Positions 1 through 6,596 of a stretch of 34,243 nucleotides of DNA are shown one piece after another. This DNA is from Chloroflexota bacterium (lineage in GTDB: Bacteria > Chloroflexota > Anaerolineae > Aggregatilineales > J027). Both the position numbers and the translations under genes were made by a program. Each line of letters opens with the position of its first letter. Position 1 is the stretch's first letter. Under the pieces are notes generated by a model. It was not told the origin of the DNA, made no database searches, and worked only from the letters and a program-made list of their open reading frames with translations. The stretch covers positions 1 through 34,243 of the forward strand of contig JAKEEQ010000528.1 in NCBI GenBank assembly GCA_022616515.1, in the 5' to 3' direction.

Positions 1-82
1 GCGTAAATCGGTTGAGTAGGCTTTCATAAGGCACTAGCATGCCTGGTTCCCCTGATTTATTCAAGTCCTTTCTAGGGTCAAT

Positions 83-1522
83 CTATACGAATTTCGCTCT
101 AGAAGCCTTTTCCTGATAGTAGAACTGTGTAATCTCAGATGGTGTGCCTGAAAATTCCACAATAAATTCCCCGGAGCGTGCATTAAATACACCAGAATGT
201 GCACCAATTCTGTCGTCAAATTTATAGTTTATCAATTCTGAACCAAATCTCTGGCTCAATTGGAGATCTTTCCAATAAGAGAAAGGCCAACGATGGGTGA
301 TGACATCCTTTGACTCAACATCATAAAATGTTACGTAGATTTGCTGATGATACTCCCAAACAAGCGCTATGGAGCGAACCATTCTCATACGCCAATATGG
401 ATGTATAGTGTCATCATAAAAATAATACGATGCATGCACTCGCTGTGGTGAGTAATCAAGTGTAAATTCAACTTCAGGGCGACGCGGATTAAGCAGTGAT
501 TCAAATCCTCCGGAAACTAAATAAACCTGATTGCCGTCAACAATTATGTGTGTCTGAAACGGAGCATTTACCATCTCATATGGCAGCTTCTTTCCTGTTC
601 TGGCATCAATCCTCTCAATTTCCTTTATAGTGGCATATTCCTTGAATTGTATTTCAACCGTTTCGTTATTGTCGGTCCACTTTGCTTTGACCAAATCTCT
701 ATCCCGAACTAGATCGTGTATTGTATGGTTCAACGGGGCACTTAATTGAACACTCATTCCAGGTGTCAGAATCTGTAACTCAAATTCGGCTGTTCTATCA
801 TTAGACTCCCAACCTGTTCCACTGATAACAGCAAGACGATCACCGACGGTTGACCATTCTAAATCATAAATATATTGGTTGTACGGCAGTTGAAAATCTG
901 CGGTTTCGTTCTGAGTATGATCCCAGATATAAATAAATCCCAGCTTTCGCCTGGAGTCGTACTTTGTAAACGCCAGAAACCTGTTGTTAGGTGACCATTG
1001 AATATTGTAAAACCACCCACCCCAACGGTATTCAACCTTTCCATAAATGTTCACTACCAGGCCAAATCCTGTCATGTGAAGCGGGTCGTTGCGATTGAAA
1101 AAAACAACACGCTCACTATCCGGTGACCATTCCAGGATATACATGTCTGGCTCAGTTTTTAGTGATGTCTGTGCGACATCCTCTGCCACAAGAAATCTTT
1201 CACCTGTGGCTATCTCTTCCAGATACAGGTCAAAGTTAATCCCGAAAGGATCTTCAAGGGCTGGTTGAATGTACGTAATATATTTACCATCAGGTGACAA
1301 TTTGCGCAACCATACCGCTAAAGAAGCATTGTACCCATCTGGGAAGACAAAATAATGCCCTGACTTTACATTTAGCAGCACTTTGGGGTATTCGTCATAA
1401 GTCACAAGAATGCAGTGACGGTCTGAAGTAACTTGATTTGCGTCCGATAATTGGCTAAAATCAACCCACACGAAGCTGAACATGAAAATAATGGAGAGAA
1501 AATAGCGTTTGGATACCCACAT
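83..1522 (-). CDS. secreted TolB/WD40-like beta-propeller protein
   Basis: About 479 residues if started at the internal ATG (MWVSKRYF). That start places a hydrophobic signal peptide (FLSIIFMFSFVWVDF) at the very N-terminus; the ORF track begins 17 codons earlier at a GTG with no ribosome site. The body contains propeller-blade signatures such as LSPDGK, WSPDSE, WSPNNR and WSTVGD spaced 40-60 residues apart, typical of TolB/DPP6-like propellers. No catalytic domain is visible, so the role is unknown; export across the cytoplasmic membrane is inferred. The DprA-like gene lies upstream on the same strand, separated by 151 bases containing a strong hairpin. The coding sequence is visibly more AT-rich than the genes from 4.2 to 20 kb. 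It resembles the secreted propeller at 24294-25451 in design but not closely in sequence. Confidence 0.75.
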   Translation of the reverse strand: MWVSKRYFLSIIFMFSFVWVDFSQLSDANQVTSDRHCILVTYDEYPKVLLNVKSGHYFVFPDGYNASLAVWLRKLSPDGKYITYIQPALEDPFGINFDLYLEEIATGERFLVAEDVAQTSLKTEPDMYILEWSPDSERVVFFNRNDPLHMTGFGLVVNIYGKVEYRWGGWFYNIQWSPNNRFLAFTKYDSRRKLGFIYIWDHTQNETADFQLPYNQYIYDLEWSTVGDRLAVISGTGWESNDRTAEFELQILTPGMSVQLSAPLNHTIHDLVRDRDLVKAKWTDNNETVEIQFKEYATIKEIERIDARTGKKLPYEMVNAPFQTHIIVDGNQVYLVSGGFESLLNPRRPEVEFTLDYSPQRVHASYYFYDDTIHPYWRMRMVRSIALVWEYHQQIYVTFYDVESKDVITHRWPFSYWKDLQLSQRFGSELINYKFDDRIGAHSGVFNARSGEFIVEFSGTPSEITQFYYQEKASRAKFV

Positions 1523-1526
1523 GACA

Positions 1527-1566
1527 AAAATCCGGCCTGCGATAAATGTTTCACGAAGCCGGATTT
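1527..1566 (-). terminator. hairpin between dprA-like gene and propeller gene (terminator or attenuator)
   Basis: On the minus strand AAAATCCGGC and GCCGGATTTT form a perfect 10-bp stem with a 21-nt loop, followed by a further T and then the ATG of the propeller gene. It could end transcription of the DprA-like gene. Alternatively, because it sits within five bases of the next start codon, it could control translation of the propeller. No canonical Shine-Dalgarno sequence precedes that ATG. Confidence 0.45.
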
Positions 1567-1673
1567 TATCCACAAACTTGTTATAAAATGGTGCAGCGTA
1601 GGCATGTCACCGCAATGGCGTAGTGGGATAACAGGTTGTAAGGCTAGGTCTGACAAACCCGGCTCGAAACGAC

Positions 1674-2405
1674 TTATGATTTCTCAAGTTCAAATAGTGG
1701 GGTTTGAACAGGTGCAGGTTCAACTTTTGCTTTTGAGGCATTTGAAACCGCTTTAACAAGCGATGAAATATTTGCACGGCCTGAAGTGGGACTTCTTTTC
1801 AGAGCAATTGCCCCGCGCTTCAAGAAATACAGATTCCCTTCCGATTCTTCACCGTGATTCTGGTAGACCGCTACAAACAGGGAAATTTTGTACTTTAGGG
1901 ATTCTTCACCTGCGGCAAATGTGCCGCCCTTCATCCGCGCTTGAACCAGAACCATCGCATCCGACAGGCCAATGATGGTTTTATTGCGCTGCATTGCCCG
2001 CCACGCTGTCCATCTGGCCTCTGGTGGATATTCTGAGATAATCAACAACTGTTCTGGTTTAGCAATATCTTTTAGCTCTCGCCTTAGAGTGAAATTGTTG
2101 AAACCTTCCGGCAAGACAATGATCGTGCTGCCGCCATTTTCAAGGGCAATTCGATGGGCGGTAGAATCTACGCCTTTGGCATGACCACTTACAACAATCC
2201 AACCCTTATCAAGGATTTGTTCAGCGGTATCCGCCGTTACTTGAAGCCCTTTATCGGTTGCATCACGAGACCCGCAGAAGCCCACCGCAGGTTTGTTTAG
2301 TAGTTCTAGATTTCCCCAGTAATAAAGTGGTTCTGGTGCTTTTTCACCAAGTAGACTTTTGAGCCGCTGAGGATACTGCTCGCTTGTCATTATCTGCGTT
2401 TCCAT
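1674..2405 (-). CDS. DprA/Smf-like DNA-processing protein (Rossmann domain only)
   Basis: 243 residues. DprA-family signatures run in order: GFCGSRDAT near residue 43, VVSGHAKGVDSTAH near 72 (family form SGxAxGIDxxAH), IIVLPEGF near 95, SEYPP near 124, RNKTIIGLSDAMVLVQA near 140 and KGGTFAAGEE near 159. DprA binds single-stranded DNA and loads RecA during transformation; related SLOG-type proteins also occur in mobile and defence contexts. This copy has neither the N-terminal SAM-like domain nor a clear C-terminal winged helix, so it is shorter than housekeeping DprA (about 290-370 residues). The ATG at 2403-2405 is split by the target duplication of the adjacent IS1-family element, so the native promoter is displaced. 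A second in-frame Met at residue 6 (MTSEQYP) could also be the start. Confidence 0.85.
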   Translation of the reverse strand: METQIMTSEQYPQRLKSLLGEKAPEPLYYWGNLELLNKPAVGFCGSRDATDKGLQVTADTAEQILDKGWIVVSGHAKGVDSTAHRIALENGGSTIIVLPEGFNNFTLRRELKDIAKPEQLLIISEYPPEARWTAWRAMQRNKTIIGLSDAMVLVQARMKGGTFAAGEESLKYKISLFVAVYQNHGEESEGNLYFLKRGAIALKRSPTSGRANISSLVKAVSNASKAKVEPAPVQTPLFELEKS

Positions 2406-2411
2406 AGCGTC
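2404..2411. repeat. target-site duplication, left copy (ATAGCGTC)
   Basis: ATAGCGTC directly abuts the left inverted repeat of the IS1-family element and is identical to 3572-3579. Eight bases is within the usual range for IS1 insertions. The duplication includes the first two bases of the DprA-like gene's start codon. Confidence 0.9.
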
Positions 2412-2438
2412 GGTAGTCTCCCTAAATAGAGTTGGTAG
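2412..2438 (+). repeat. IS1-family left terminal inverted repeat
   Basis: GGTAGTCTCCCTAAATAGAG plus TTGGTAG matches the reverse complement of 3545-3571 at 22 of 27 positions, with both outer ends well conserved. The stop codon of transposase ORF B lies inside this repeat. Confidence 0.9.
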
Positions 2439-3138
2439 GTACAGGCACAGCCATGAGTACTTGCCGAATTGACCAAATGTGGTCAGTAATGCCTGCTGCC
2501 ATCGCAGGTGAGCGTGGCATCCAACGACGTTTTATCGGCGGCATGACTTCAAGTCGTAATGTTTTCACTGCGCGCGTGAGATTGTAGACGACATCTTCCC
2601 ACACACAGGATGCTTCAAGCATACTCAAGGCTTTAGAAAAGCCCAGCGTTTTGCGAACCAAGCGTCCATTCATCAGGCGAGAAGTCAAATGTGTGCGTTC
2701 AACATGGACGGTTCGTGTTCCTGTTTGAGCTAAGGTTGTGGCATCACCATAGATGACGCGACTATCAACGCCAATGAGATTGCCTTTGGCATCACGGTGT
2801 TTGACCATTTGGGTGTAGTGCCAACCCGCAAGGGGTTGTTTGCGGGTTGGTGGTCGCCCACGTCCTTCATACGCTGGCACTTGCCCATAAACTTGCACCA
2901 ATGCCTCACGATGTCCACCCCAACCATCTGACAAGATCGGAGGTGGCTCATGTGCATGAGCCTCGCGCTGTTTGACCCGGTGCCAGAGTTCAATGGCAGC
3001 TCGGGTTTCGGTTTGTCCAATGCCACGTCCAACACGCAACCGTGTCTCAGGTTCAATCGCGGTGCAACGCCAGTATTCTCCTTGATCTTCACTGGCTACG
3101 CGCTCGTCGCCACTTTTTTGTGACCGACATAGGTCCAC
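2422..3138 (-). CDS. IS1-family transposase ORF B (catalytic half, expressed by -1 frameshift)
   Basis: InsB-like half of an IS1 transposase. Visible features are SDGWGGHREAL (compare TDGWPLYESRL in IS1, second acidic residue) and VERTHLTSRLMNGR...LGFSKAL (compare IERHNLNLRQ...LSFSKSV, with the third acidic residue). The ORF overlaps ORF A by 43 bases in the -1 frame and has no ribosome site of its own. It is probably translated only as a fusion through the A6 run at 3114-3119, giving a product of about 364 residues. The apparent start at 3138 is therefore not likely to be used. The first catalytic Asp would be encoded in ORF A, where it appears to be Ala. Confidence 0.85.
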   Translation of the reverse strand: MDLCRSQKSGDERVASEDQGEYWRCTAIEPETRLRVGRGIGQTETRAAIELWHRVKQREAHAHEPPPILSDGWGGHREALVQVYGQVPAYEGRGRPPTRKQPLAGWHYTQMVKHRDAKGNLIGVDSRVIYGDATTLAQTGTRTVHVERTHLTSRLMNGRLVRKTLGFSKALSMLEASCVWEDVVYNLTRAVKTLRLEVMPPIKRRWMPRSPAMAAGITDHIWSIRQVLMAVPVPTNSI

Positions 3139-3515
3139 AACCCAGCGATCTGAACCTGACTAATCTCATACTCGTTCAGCAAAATCGCTTCTACTTCTTG
3201 TGCATGATGGGCGGCTTCTCGTAAGAATGACAAAATCGTGTCTTCCTTGAACCCTTTGCTTCGACTGATACTGCTGATACGTACCCCTTCTGCGAGTAAG
3301 GCAAGGCACTCCAAAATATCCTTTTCTTCAGTTTTACGATTGTAAAACATGGTGCCTTTGCGCTCATTGAAGGTCTTTTGGCACGCTTTACACTGATAGC
3401 GTTGACGACCATCTCTCGTTTTGCCGTAACGAATGATGACGTTGGCTTCCACATCACCATAAGCTTCACAGTCAGGGTTGGGACAAAAGTCACCAACAGA
3501 TGCTAATTGGGTCAT
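3096..3515 (-). CDS. IS1-family transposase ORF A (zinc ribbon and HTH)
   Basis: 139 residues. An N-terminal zinc ribbon has CPNPDC at 11-16 and YQCKAC at about 40-45, followed by KTFNERKGT as in IS1 InsA. A helix-turn-helix follows (LALLAEGVRISSISRSKGF, about 73-91). The C-terminus runs into the start of the catalytic fold (LWTYVGHKK, compare QWSYVGAKS in IS1). In IS1 relatives an Asp sits three residues before this Trp; here the sequence is QIAGLW, so that Asp is replaced by Ala. Translation stops five codons after the AAA AAA slippery codons, so ORF A alone would be the DNA-binding regulator form. Confidence 0.88.
   Translation of the reverse strand: MTQLASVGDFCPNPDCEAYGDVEANVIIRYGKTRDGRQRYQCKACQKTFNERKGTMFYNRKTEEKDILECLALLAEGVRISSISRSKGFKEDTILSFLREAAHHAQEVEAILLNEYEISQVQIAGLWTYVGHKKVATSA
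3114..3119 (-). promoter_or_regulatory. putative -1 frameshift site (A6 run)
   Basis: On the minus strand CAC AAA AAA GTG is read in ORF A. Slipping back one base after the second AAA continues as AGT GGC GAC in ORF B. This is where IS1 elements make the InsAB' fusion, and the fusion restores the continuous IS1 alignment (WTYVGHKKS). Confidence 0.65.
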
Positions 3516-3544
3516 ATCTCTTTATCACTGTTTTTGATATTATT

Positions 3545-3571
3545 CTACCAACACTGTCAAGGGAGACGACC
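3545..3571 (-). repeat. IS1-family right terminal inverted repeat
   Basis: CTACCAACACTGTCAAGGGA plus GACGACC is the partner of 2412-2438 (22 of 27 matches as inverted repeat). It lies 30 bases upstream of transposase ORF A, where the element's own promoter would be expected. Confidence 0.9.
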
Positions 3572-3579
3572 ATAGCGTC
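3572..3579. repeat. target-site duplication, right copy (ATAGCGTC)
   Basis: Identical to 2404-2411. If the element and one copy are removed, the sequence upstream of the DprA-like ATG becomes the 3580-3700 region, which stays open in the same frame (ORF 3490-3684) but does not look like conserved protein. Confidence 0.9.
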
Positions 3580-3631
3580 GCTCCCTAACGATCCGTTTTG
3601 TTCGCAATGTCTCAGAGACCTGTTTGTGGGA

Positions 3632-3688
3632 CATGGTATACCATGCCCCTCCGGTGGATGACAATTCGGAGGGGTCGGGTACACCCGA
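3632..3688. repeat. cluster of three consecutive palindromes
   Basis: Three hairpin-forming sequences lie end to end: CATGGTATACCATG (3632-3645, perfect), CCCCTCCG...CGGAGGGG (3646-3653 with 3667-3674) and TCGGGTACACCCGA (3675-3688). They occupy the 346-base gene-poor stretch between the IS and the MerR remnant. Function is unknown; a REP-like intergenic repeat or the original regulatory region of the DprA-like gene are both possible. Confidence 0.6.
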
Positions 3689-3807
3689 TCCCGGTTTCTT
3701 TATGCCTCATCAGGTCAAATAGCACATGTATTATCTTGGACTGATTATAGAACTTATGTTCTGAGAGCGCAACACAGTTAAGCACTTACTGAAAGAATAG
3801 ACAGATG

Positions 3808-3918
3808 TCACACCTTCACCCACACCTGAAACTCAACAATAGTCCGGGCGGCATCGGTGGGGTCGAGACGGTGATAGTCCTTGCGGAAGGGACCAGTAAT
3901 GTCGGCGTTGTTGATGGC
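3808..3918 (-). pseudogene. C-terminal remnant of a MerR/effector-binding regulator
   Basis: Minus-strand translation gives LAINNADITGPFRKDYHRLD followed by PTDAARTIVEFQVWVKV and a stop. This matches the last 33 or so residues of the intact MerR regulator at 4664-5482 (AVNNADITGPFREVYHRFDP...RTIVEFQVPVNL) almost residue for residue, and the DNA is also clearly alike. Nothing of the N-terminal or central parts is present. The similarity ends where the small membrane-protein gene begins (its stop codon is at 3918). It is best explained as a leftover of a second, deleted paralogue. Confidence 0.8.
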
Positions 3919-4175
3919 TAGTAGCTTCGCTTCCGCTGCTCATCTACTTGCGCTTCGTAGTCCGCAACTTCTACCAATTCACCATCGTCAGAAAGCATGA
4001 GGCGACCGCGTTTGGCTTTCTCGGCGACTTCATCCCCAAAATGCTCGTGATGCTTGCGTTTGGCAACTTCATTAGGCAAGTTAAGCGCGAAGAAACCGAG
4101 GGCTATGACTACTCCAAGCCCCACTACCATCATTAGAAACATCACCACCATCGGGGTATAATCTACTGTCATCAT
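3918..4175 (-). CDS. small single-pass membrane protein, unknown function
   Basis: About 85 residues. One strong transmembrane helix (MVVMFLMMVVGLGVVIALGFFAL) is close to the N-terminus, followed by a charged cytoplasmic-looking tail (KRKHHEHFGDEVAEKAKRGR) ending in an acidic/basic mix. I do not recognise the family. The ORF track starts at a GTG (4187), but the ATG codons at 4175 and 4172 are better starts. It lies 43 bases downstream of the DsrE-like gene on the same strand and may be co-transcribed with it. The MerR remnant immediately downstream shares its end point. Confidence 0.5.
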   Translation of the reverse strand: MMTVDYTPMVVMFLMMVVGLGVVIALGFFALNLPNEVAKRKHHEHFGDEVAEKAKRGRLMLSDDGELVEVADYEAQVDEQRKRSY

Positions 4176-4218
4176 GGTGTAATCCACTTCCGCTTATTTT
4201 CGGGTCAAGAGCCAGATA

Positions 4219-4572
4219 CTAAAAGGTCAGCGCCTTGTCGGCTTCTGCCACCCATGCTGCCAATTGGCTCATTGTGCTAAGCTCGACACCGTCAATGAGA
4301 TTTAATTCGCGGAGTCCGCGAGCATCGGCGCAGGTTCCACATGCTTTGATCTGTACGCCTTTTTGAACAAGCCCTTTGAACATGCGCTCCAGATTGTAGT
4401 ATCCATCCGGCGTCTTCTGTTGAGGCAGCGCACACAACACTGCATCTGCCATGAGAAATATCTGAACCTCAATGTCCGCATGTTCTTTCCGAAGGGCCAG
4501 AGCTAACCTGAGTGCATTGTAGGCTTTCTCTGAACCATACGGAGCATCGTTAATGATGATAAGCACTTTCAC
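4219..4572 (-). CDS. DsrE/DsrF-like family protein
   Basis: 117 residues, the usual length for the family. The N-terminal MKVLIIINDAPYGSEKAYNALRLA matches the DsrE fold's first strand and helix, and CGTCADARG (Cys78, Cys81) sits at the position of the family's conserved cysteine. DsrE-like proteins carry sulfur as a cysteine persulfide or act as small redox partners; which applies here cannot be told. Translation starts at a GTG with AGGG about ten bases upstream. It lies between the MerR regulator and the small membrane protein, all on the minus strand, with no obvious terminators between them. Confidence 0.85.
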   Translation of the reverse strand: MKVLIIINDAPYGSEKAYNALRLALALRKEHADIEVQIFLMADAVLCALPQQKTPDGYYNLERMFKGLVQKGVQIKACGTCADARGLRELNLIDGVELSTMSQLAAWVAEADKALTF

Positions 4573-4663
4573 GTGGATGATCCCTTTGTCTTGATACCAA
4601 TCATACCCGGACAGGAAGCCGAGATCACCTGCTATCTGTCATGCTTCAATCTGCTATTTGTCC

Positions 4664-5482
4664 TTATGAATGAGTCAGGTTCACCGGCACTTGAAACTCG
4701 ACAATGGTGCGGGTGACATCAGCGGGATCGAAGCGGTGATACACCTCGCGGAAGGGGCCGGTAATGTCAGCATTGTTGACGGCAATCCAGTAGCCGACGG
4801 CATTCAGGCACAGCCCGACATTCACATCCCTGTAGCGGATGATGGTCGCCATCTGCTCATGGTCGGGCAGGTCGCGGCGCACAAATTCGGTGTCGGCTAC
4901 CGTGATCGATTGGCGGCTGCCGCTCACATACCAGCCCATTTCCACATCACCGGGGGCGTCGTGCTGTTCGGGGGTATGCAGGATGGTCAGAAAATGGCCC
5001 AGCGAGTTCCGGTGCTGGCCTTCTTCATAAAAGGTGTTGAAGTCGGCGTAGTAATCCTCGTAGGTGGCGTAGGTGGCGCGATAGCTGAGGATAGGCTGAC
5101 CGGGCACTTCTTTCAGGACCACATCAAAATTGCGCAGTTGATTTCCCAGCTCAATTTGCTGCAAGCGCATTTCGACCTGCTTCAAGTTGATCACATCGTC
5201 CCGGATTTGCTGCTGGAGCTGCGCCTGTCGAAAGCGCAGCATTCCACGAATTTCTTCCGCCGAGACATCTGAATTCAGGAAGTCTTTGATTTGCTCCAGC
5301 GATAATCCTATGTCACGCATCACCAGAATGCGATTCAGGCGCGGTAGCTGCTCGATAGTGTAGTAGCGATAACCGGAGTCCGGATCGACCGTTGTTGGCA
5401 CAAAAAGCCCGATTTCGTCGTAATAGCGCAGCAAGCGAATAGTTACGTGCGCGATTTTGGAAAATTCACCGATTCTGAACAT
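4664..5482 (-). CDS. MerR-family transcriptional regulator with GyrI-like effector-binding domain
   Basis: 272 residues. The N-terminal winged helix is typical MerR: FRIGEFSKIAHVTIRLLRYYDEIGLF (2-27), then GYRYYTIEQLPRLNRILVMRDIGLSLEQI (37-66). A dimerisation helix follows (FRQAQLQQQIRDDVINLKQVEMRLQQIE). The C-terminal half (about 120-270) resembles the GyrI/AraC effector-binding fold used by BmrR-type regulators for small hydrophobic ligands. Its start overlaps the end of the upstream GH43-like gene by 17 bases, so the two are very probably translated from one mRNA. A truncated paralogue is present at 3808-3918. Confidence 0.9.
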   Translation of the reverse strand: MFRIGEFSKIAHVTIRLLRYYDEIGLFVPTTVDPDSGYRYYTIEQLPRLNRILVMRDIGLSLEQIKDFLNSDVSAEEIRGMLRFRQAQLQQQIRDDVINLKQVEMRLQQIELGNQLRNFDVVLKEVPGQPILSYRATYATYEDYYADFNTFYEEGQHRNSLGHFLTILHTPEQHDAPGDVEMGWYVSGSRQSITVADTEFVRRDLPDHEQMATIIRYRDVNVGLCLNAVGYWIAVNNADITGPFREVYHRFDPADVTRTIVEFQVPVNLTHS

Positions 5483-6497
5483 GGGTCCCGATAGCCAGAT
5501 TGGGTTGGGTTAAAGCGGCACTGCCCGGTGCTACGCCATAGTATGCCATATACTGTCCATCCTGTTCCAGCAGCGATACAAAGAGCGTGATGAGATCGCC
5601 TTCGAGTTCGACTACCGGGTTATTCTCATAGGGCGTGAAGTGGATGCCATCTTCGCTGAAGGCATAGCCGAGCGAACTCTTGAAACCACCATCACCCGAT
5701 GCACCGCCCGTGTAAATCATCTCGTAGCCAAGTTCGGTCTTCACCACCCCGACACCCCACGCGACCGTGAAATCCCACGCCCCCGCTTCACCGGAGGGCA
5801 AAATCGGGTCGCTTTCGTCAAAAGCGGTATCGGTGGTTTCGGGGTCGTCGTACTTCGTCCAGTTAATGCCGTCGTCGCTGAAGGCCATCCCCACCCGACC
5901 GATCCTGGTTCCGTTGCCGCTGAAATACATCATATAGCCACCCTCTTCGGTTTTGAGCACGGCATCCGGGAAGATAAATGCCCCGTCCCAGCGGCGCAGT
6001 GATCCAGCTTCCAGTACGGGTTCATCGAGCCGTTCCCATGGCCCGGTTGGAGCGGGGGCTGTTGCGCGACCGATGCCTTTGCCAAAAGGTGGTGAGCCGG
6101 GTGTAGCCGCACCGTTGTAGTACATAACCCACGTGCCATCATCTTCCACGATGACCACCGAACTGCTGACGCTGAACGAATCCCAACCGTCGCCATCGCT
6201 GGCCTCAAAGATTGGCCCATCACCAACCCGCTCCCATGTAATGCCATCATCGGAGACGGCGTAACCGATGGCCTGGGGCTGGTCGAGGGATTGGTAACTG
6301 GTGTAGAACATGTGATACTGATCATCATGAAACACGACCTTCGGAAAACGAATCGATACATCATCCCATGTGCCTTCTTCACCGACAGGCAGCACTGGAT
6401 TTTCATCAATGGGCTTAAATTCGACACCGGACGATGCAAAGGTAGGAATTGCCATGAGAAATACTCCGAGTACAATCAAGTAAGGTGTGAACTTCAT
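5466..6497 (-). CDS. secreted GH43/GH32-like five-bladed propeller protein
   Basis: 343 residues with a clear signal peptide (MKFTPYLIVLGVFLMAIPTFA). The mature part contains repeated blade motifs, YAVSDDGITWERV, MAFSDDGINWTKY and YAFSEDGIHFTPY, with intervening YHMFYTSY, WVMYYNGA, YMMYFSGN and YEMIYTGG strands. This is the pattern of GH43/GH32/GH130-type propellers that act on glycans. I cannot assign the catalytic acid/base residues with confidence, so activity and substrate are unknown. GGAGG lies seven bases before the ATG. The gene heads a probable operon with the MerR regulator, and it diverges from the PPC-domain gene across 99 bases. Confidence 0.8.
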   Translation of the reverse strand: MKFTPYLIVLGVFLMAIPTFASSGVEFKPIDENPVLPVGEEGTWDDVSIRFPKVVFHDDQYHMFYTSYQSLDQPQAIGYAVSDDGITWERVGDGPIFEASDGDGWDSFSVSSSVVIVEDDGTWVMYYNGAATPGSPPFGKGIGRATAPAPTGPWERLDEPVLEAGSLRRWDGAFIFPDAVLKTEEGGYMMYFSGNGTRIGRVGMAFSDDGINWTKYDDPETTDTAFDESDPILPSGEAGAWDFTVAWGVGVVKTELGYEMIYTGGASGDGGFKSSLGYAFSEDGIHFTPYENNPVVELEGDLITLFVSLLEQDGQYMAYYGVAPGSAALTQPNLAIGTHVQNR

Positions 6498-6534
6498 CTA
6501 AAGCCTCCACAACTGGTAATTGGAGGTACTATAA

Positions 6535-6555
6535 ACCCTCACGCTGCGTGAGGGT
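6535..6555. promoter_or_regulatory. perfect inverted repeat in divergent intergenic region
   Basis: ACCCTCACGCTGCGTGAGGGT is a 9-bp perfect inverted repeat with a 3-base centre. It lies between the divergent GH43-like and PPC-domain genes, preceded by TACTATAAA that could serve as a -10 element. It could be an operator, perhaps for the nearby MerR regulator (inferred), or a transcription-stopping hairpin. Confidence 0.4.
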
Positions 6556-6596
6556 CAATAAATATTGCATGAGAATTACACGGGGAGAAGACCTCT

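Larger units (their letters stand above)
2412..3571 (-). mobile_element. IS1-family insertion sequence, complete, 1160 bp
   Basis: The boundaries come from 27-bp terminal inverted repeats (GGTAGTCTCCCT.../GGTCGTCTCCCT..., 22 of 27 matching) and a perfect flanking 8-bp duplication ATAGCGTC. Inside are two overlapping minus-strand ORFs in the arrangement of IS1 insA/insB. The element is longer than the E. coli IS1 (768 bp) because the transposase is longer. It interrupts the region directly at the start of the DprA-like gene. The intact duplication suggests a fairly recent simple insertion. Confidence 0.92.

Noticed and set aside
1600-1675. tRNA-like GGCTCGAAAC stretch
   Set aside because: No acceptor, D or anticodon stems can be paired around it.
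1451-1756. 101-residue plus-strand ORF between propeller and DprA-like genes
   Set aside because: Runs across the hairpin and both flanking genes in antisense; no ribosome site or family features.
2730-3092. 120-residue minus-strand ORF within the transposase
   Set aside because: Alternate frame of transposase ORF B with no motif.
3490-3684. ORF continuing upstream of the DprA-like start across the IS junction
   Set aside because: It stays open if the IS is removed, but it is built from the palindrome cluster and resembles no protein; the DprA fold is complete without it.
4670-5272. 200-residue plus-strand ORF opposite the MerR gene
   Set aside because: Antisense shadow of a well-conserved MerR coding sequence.
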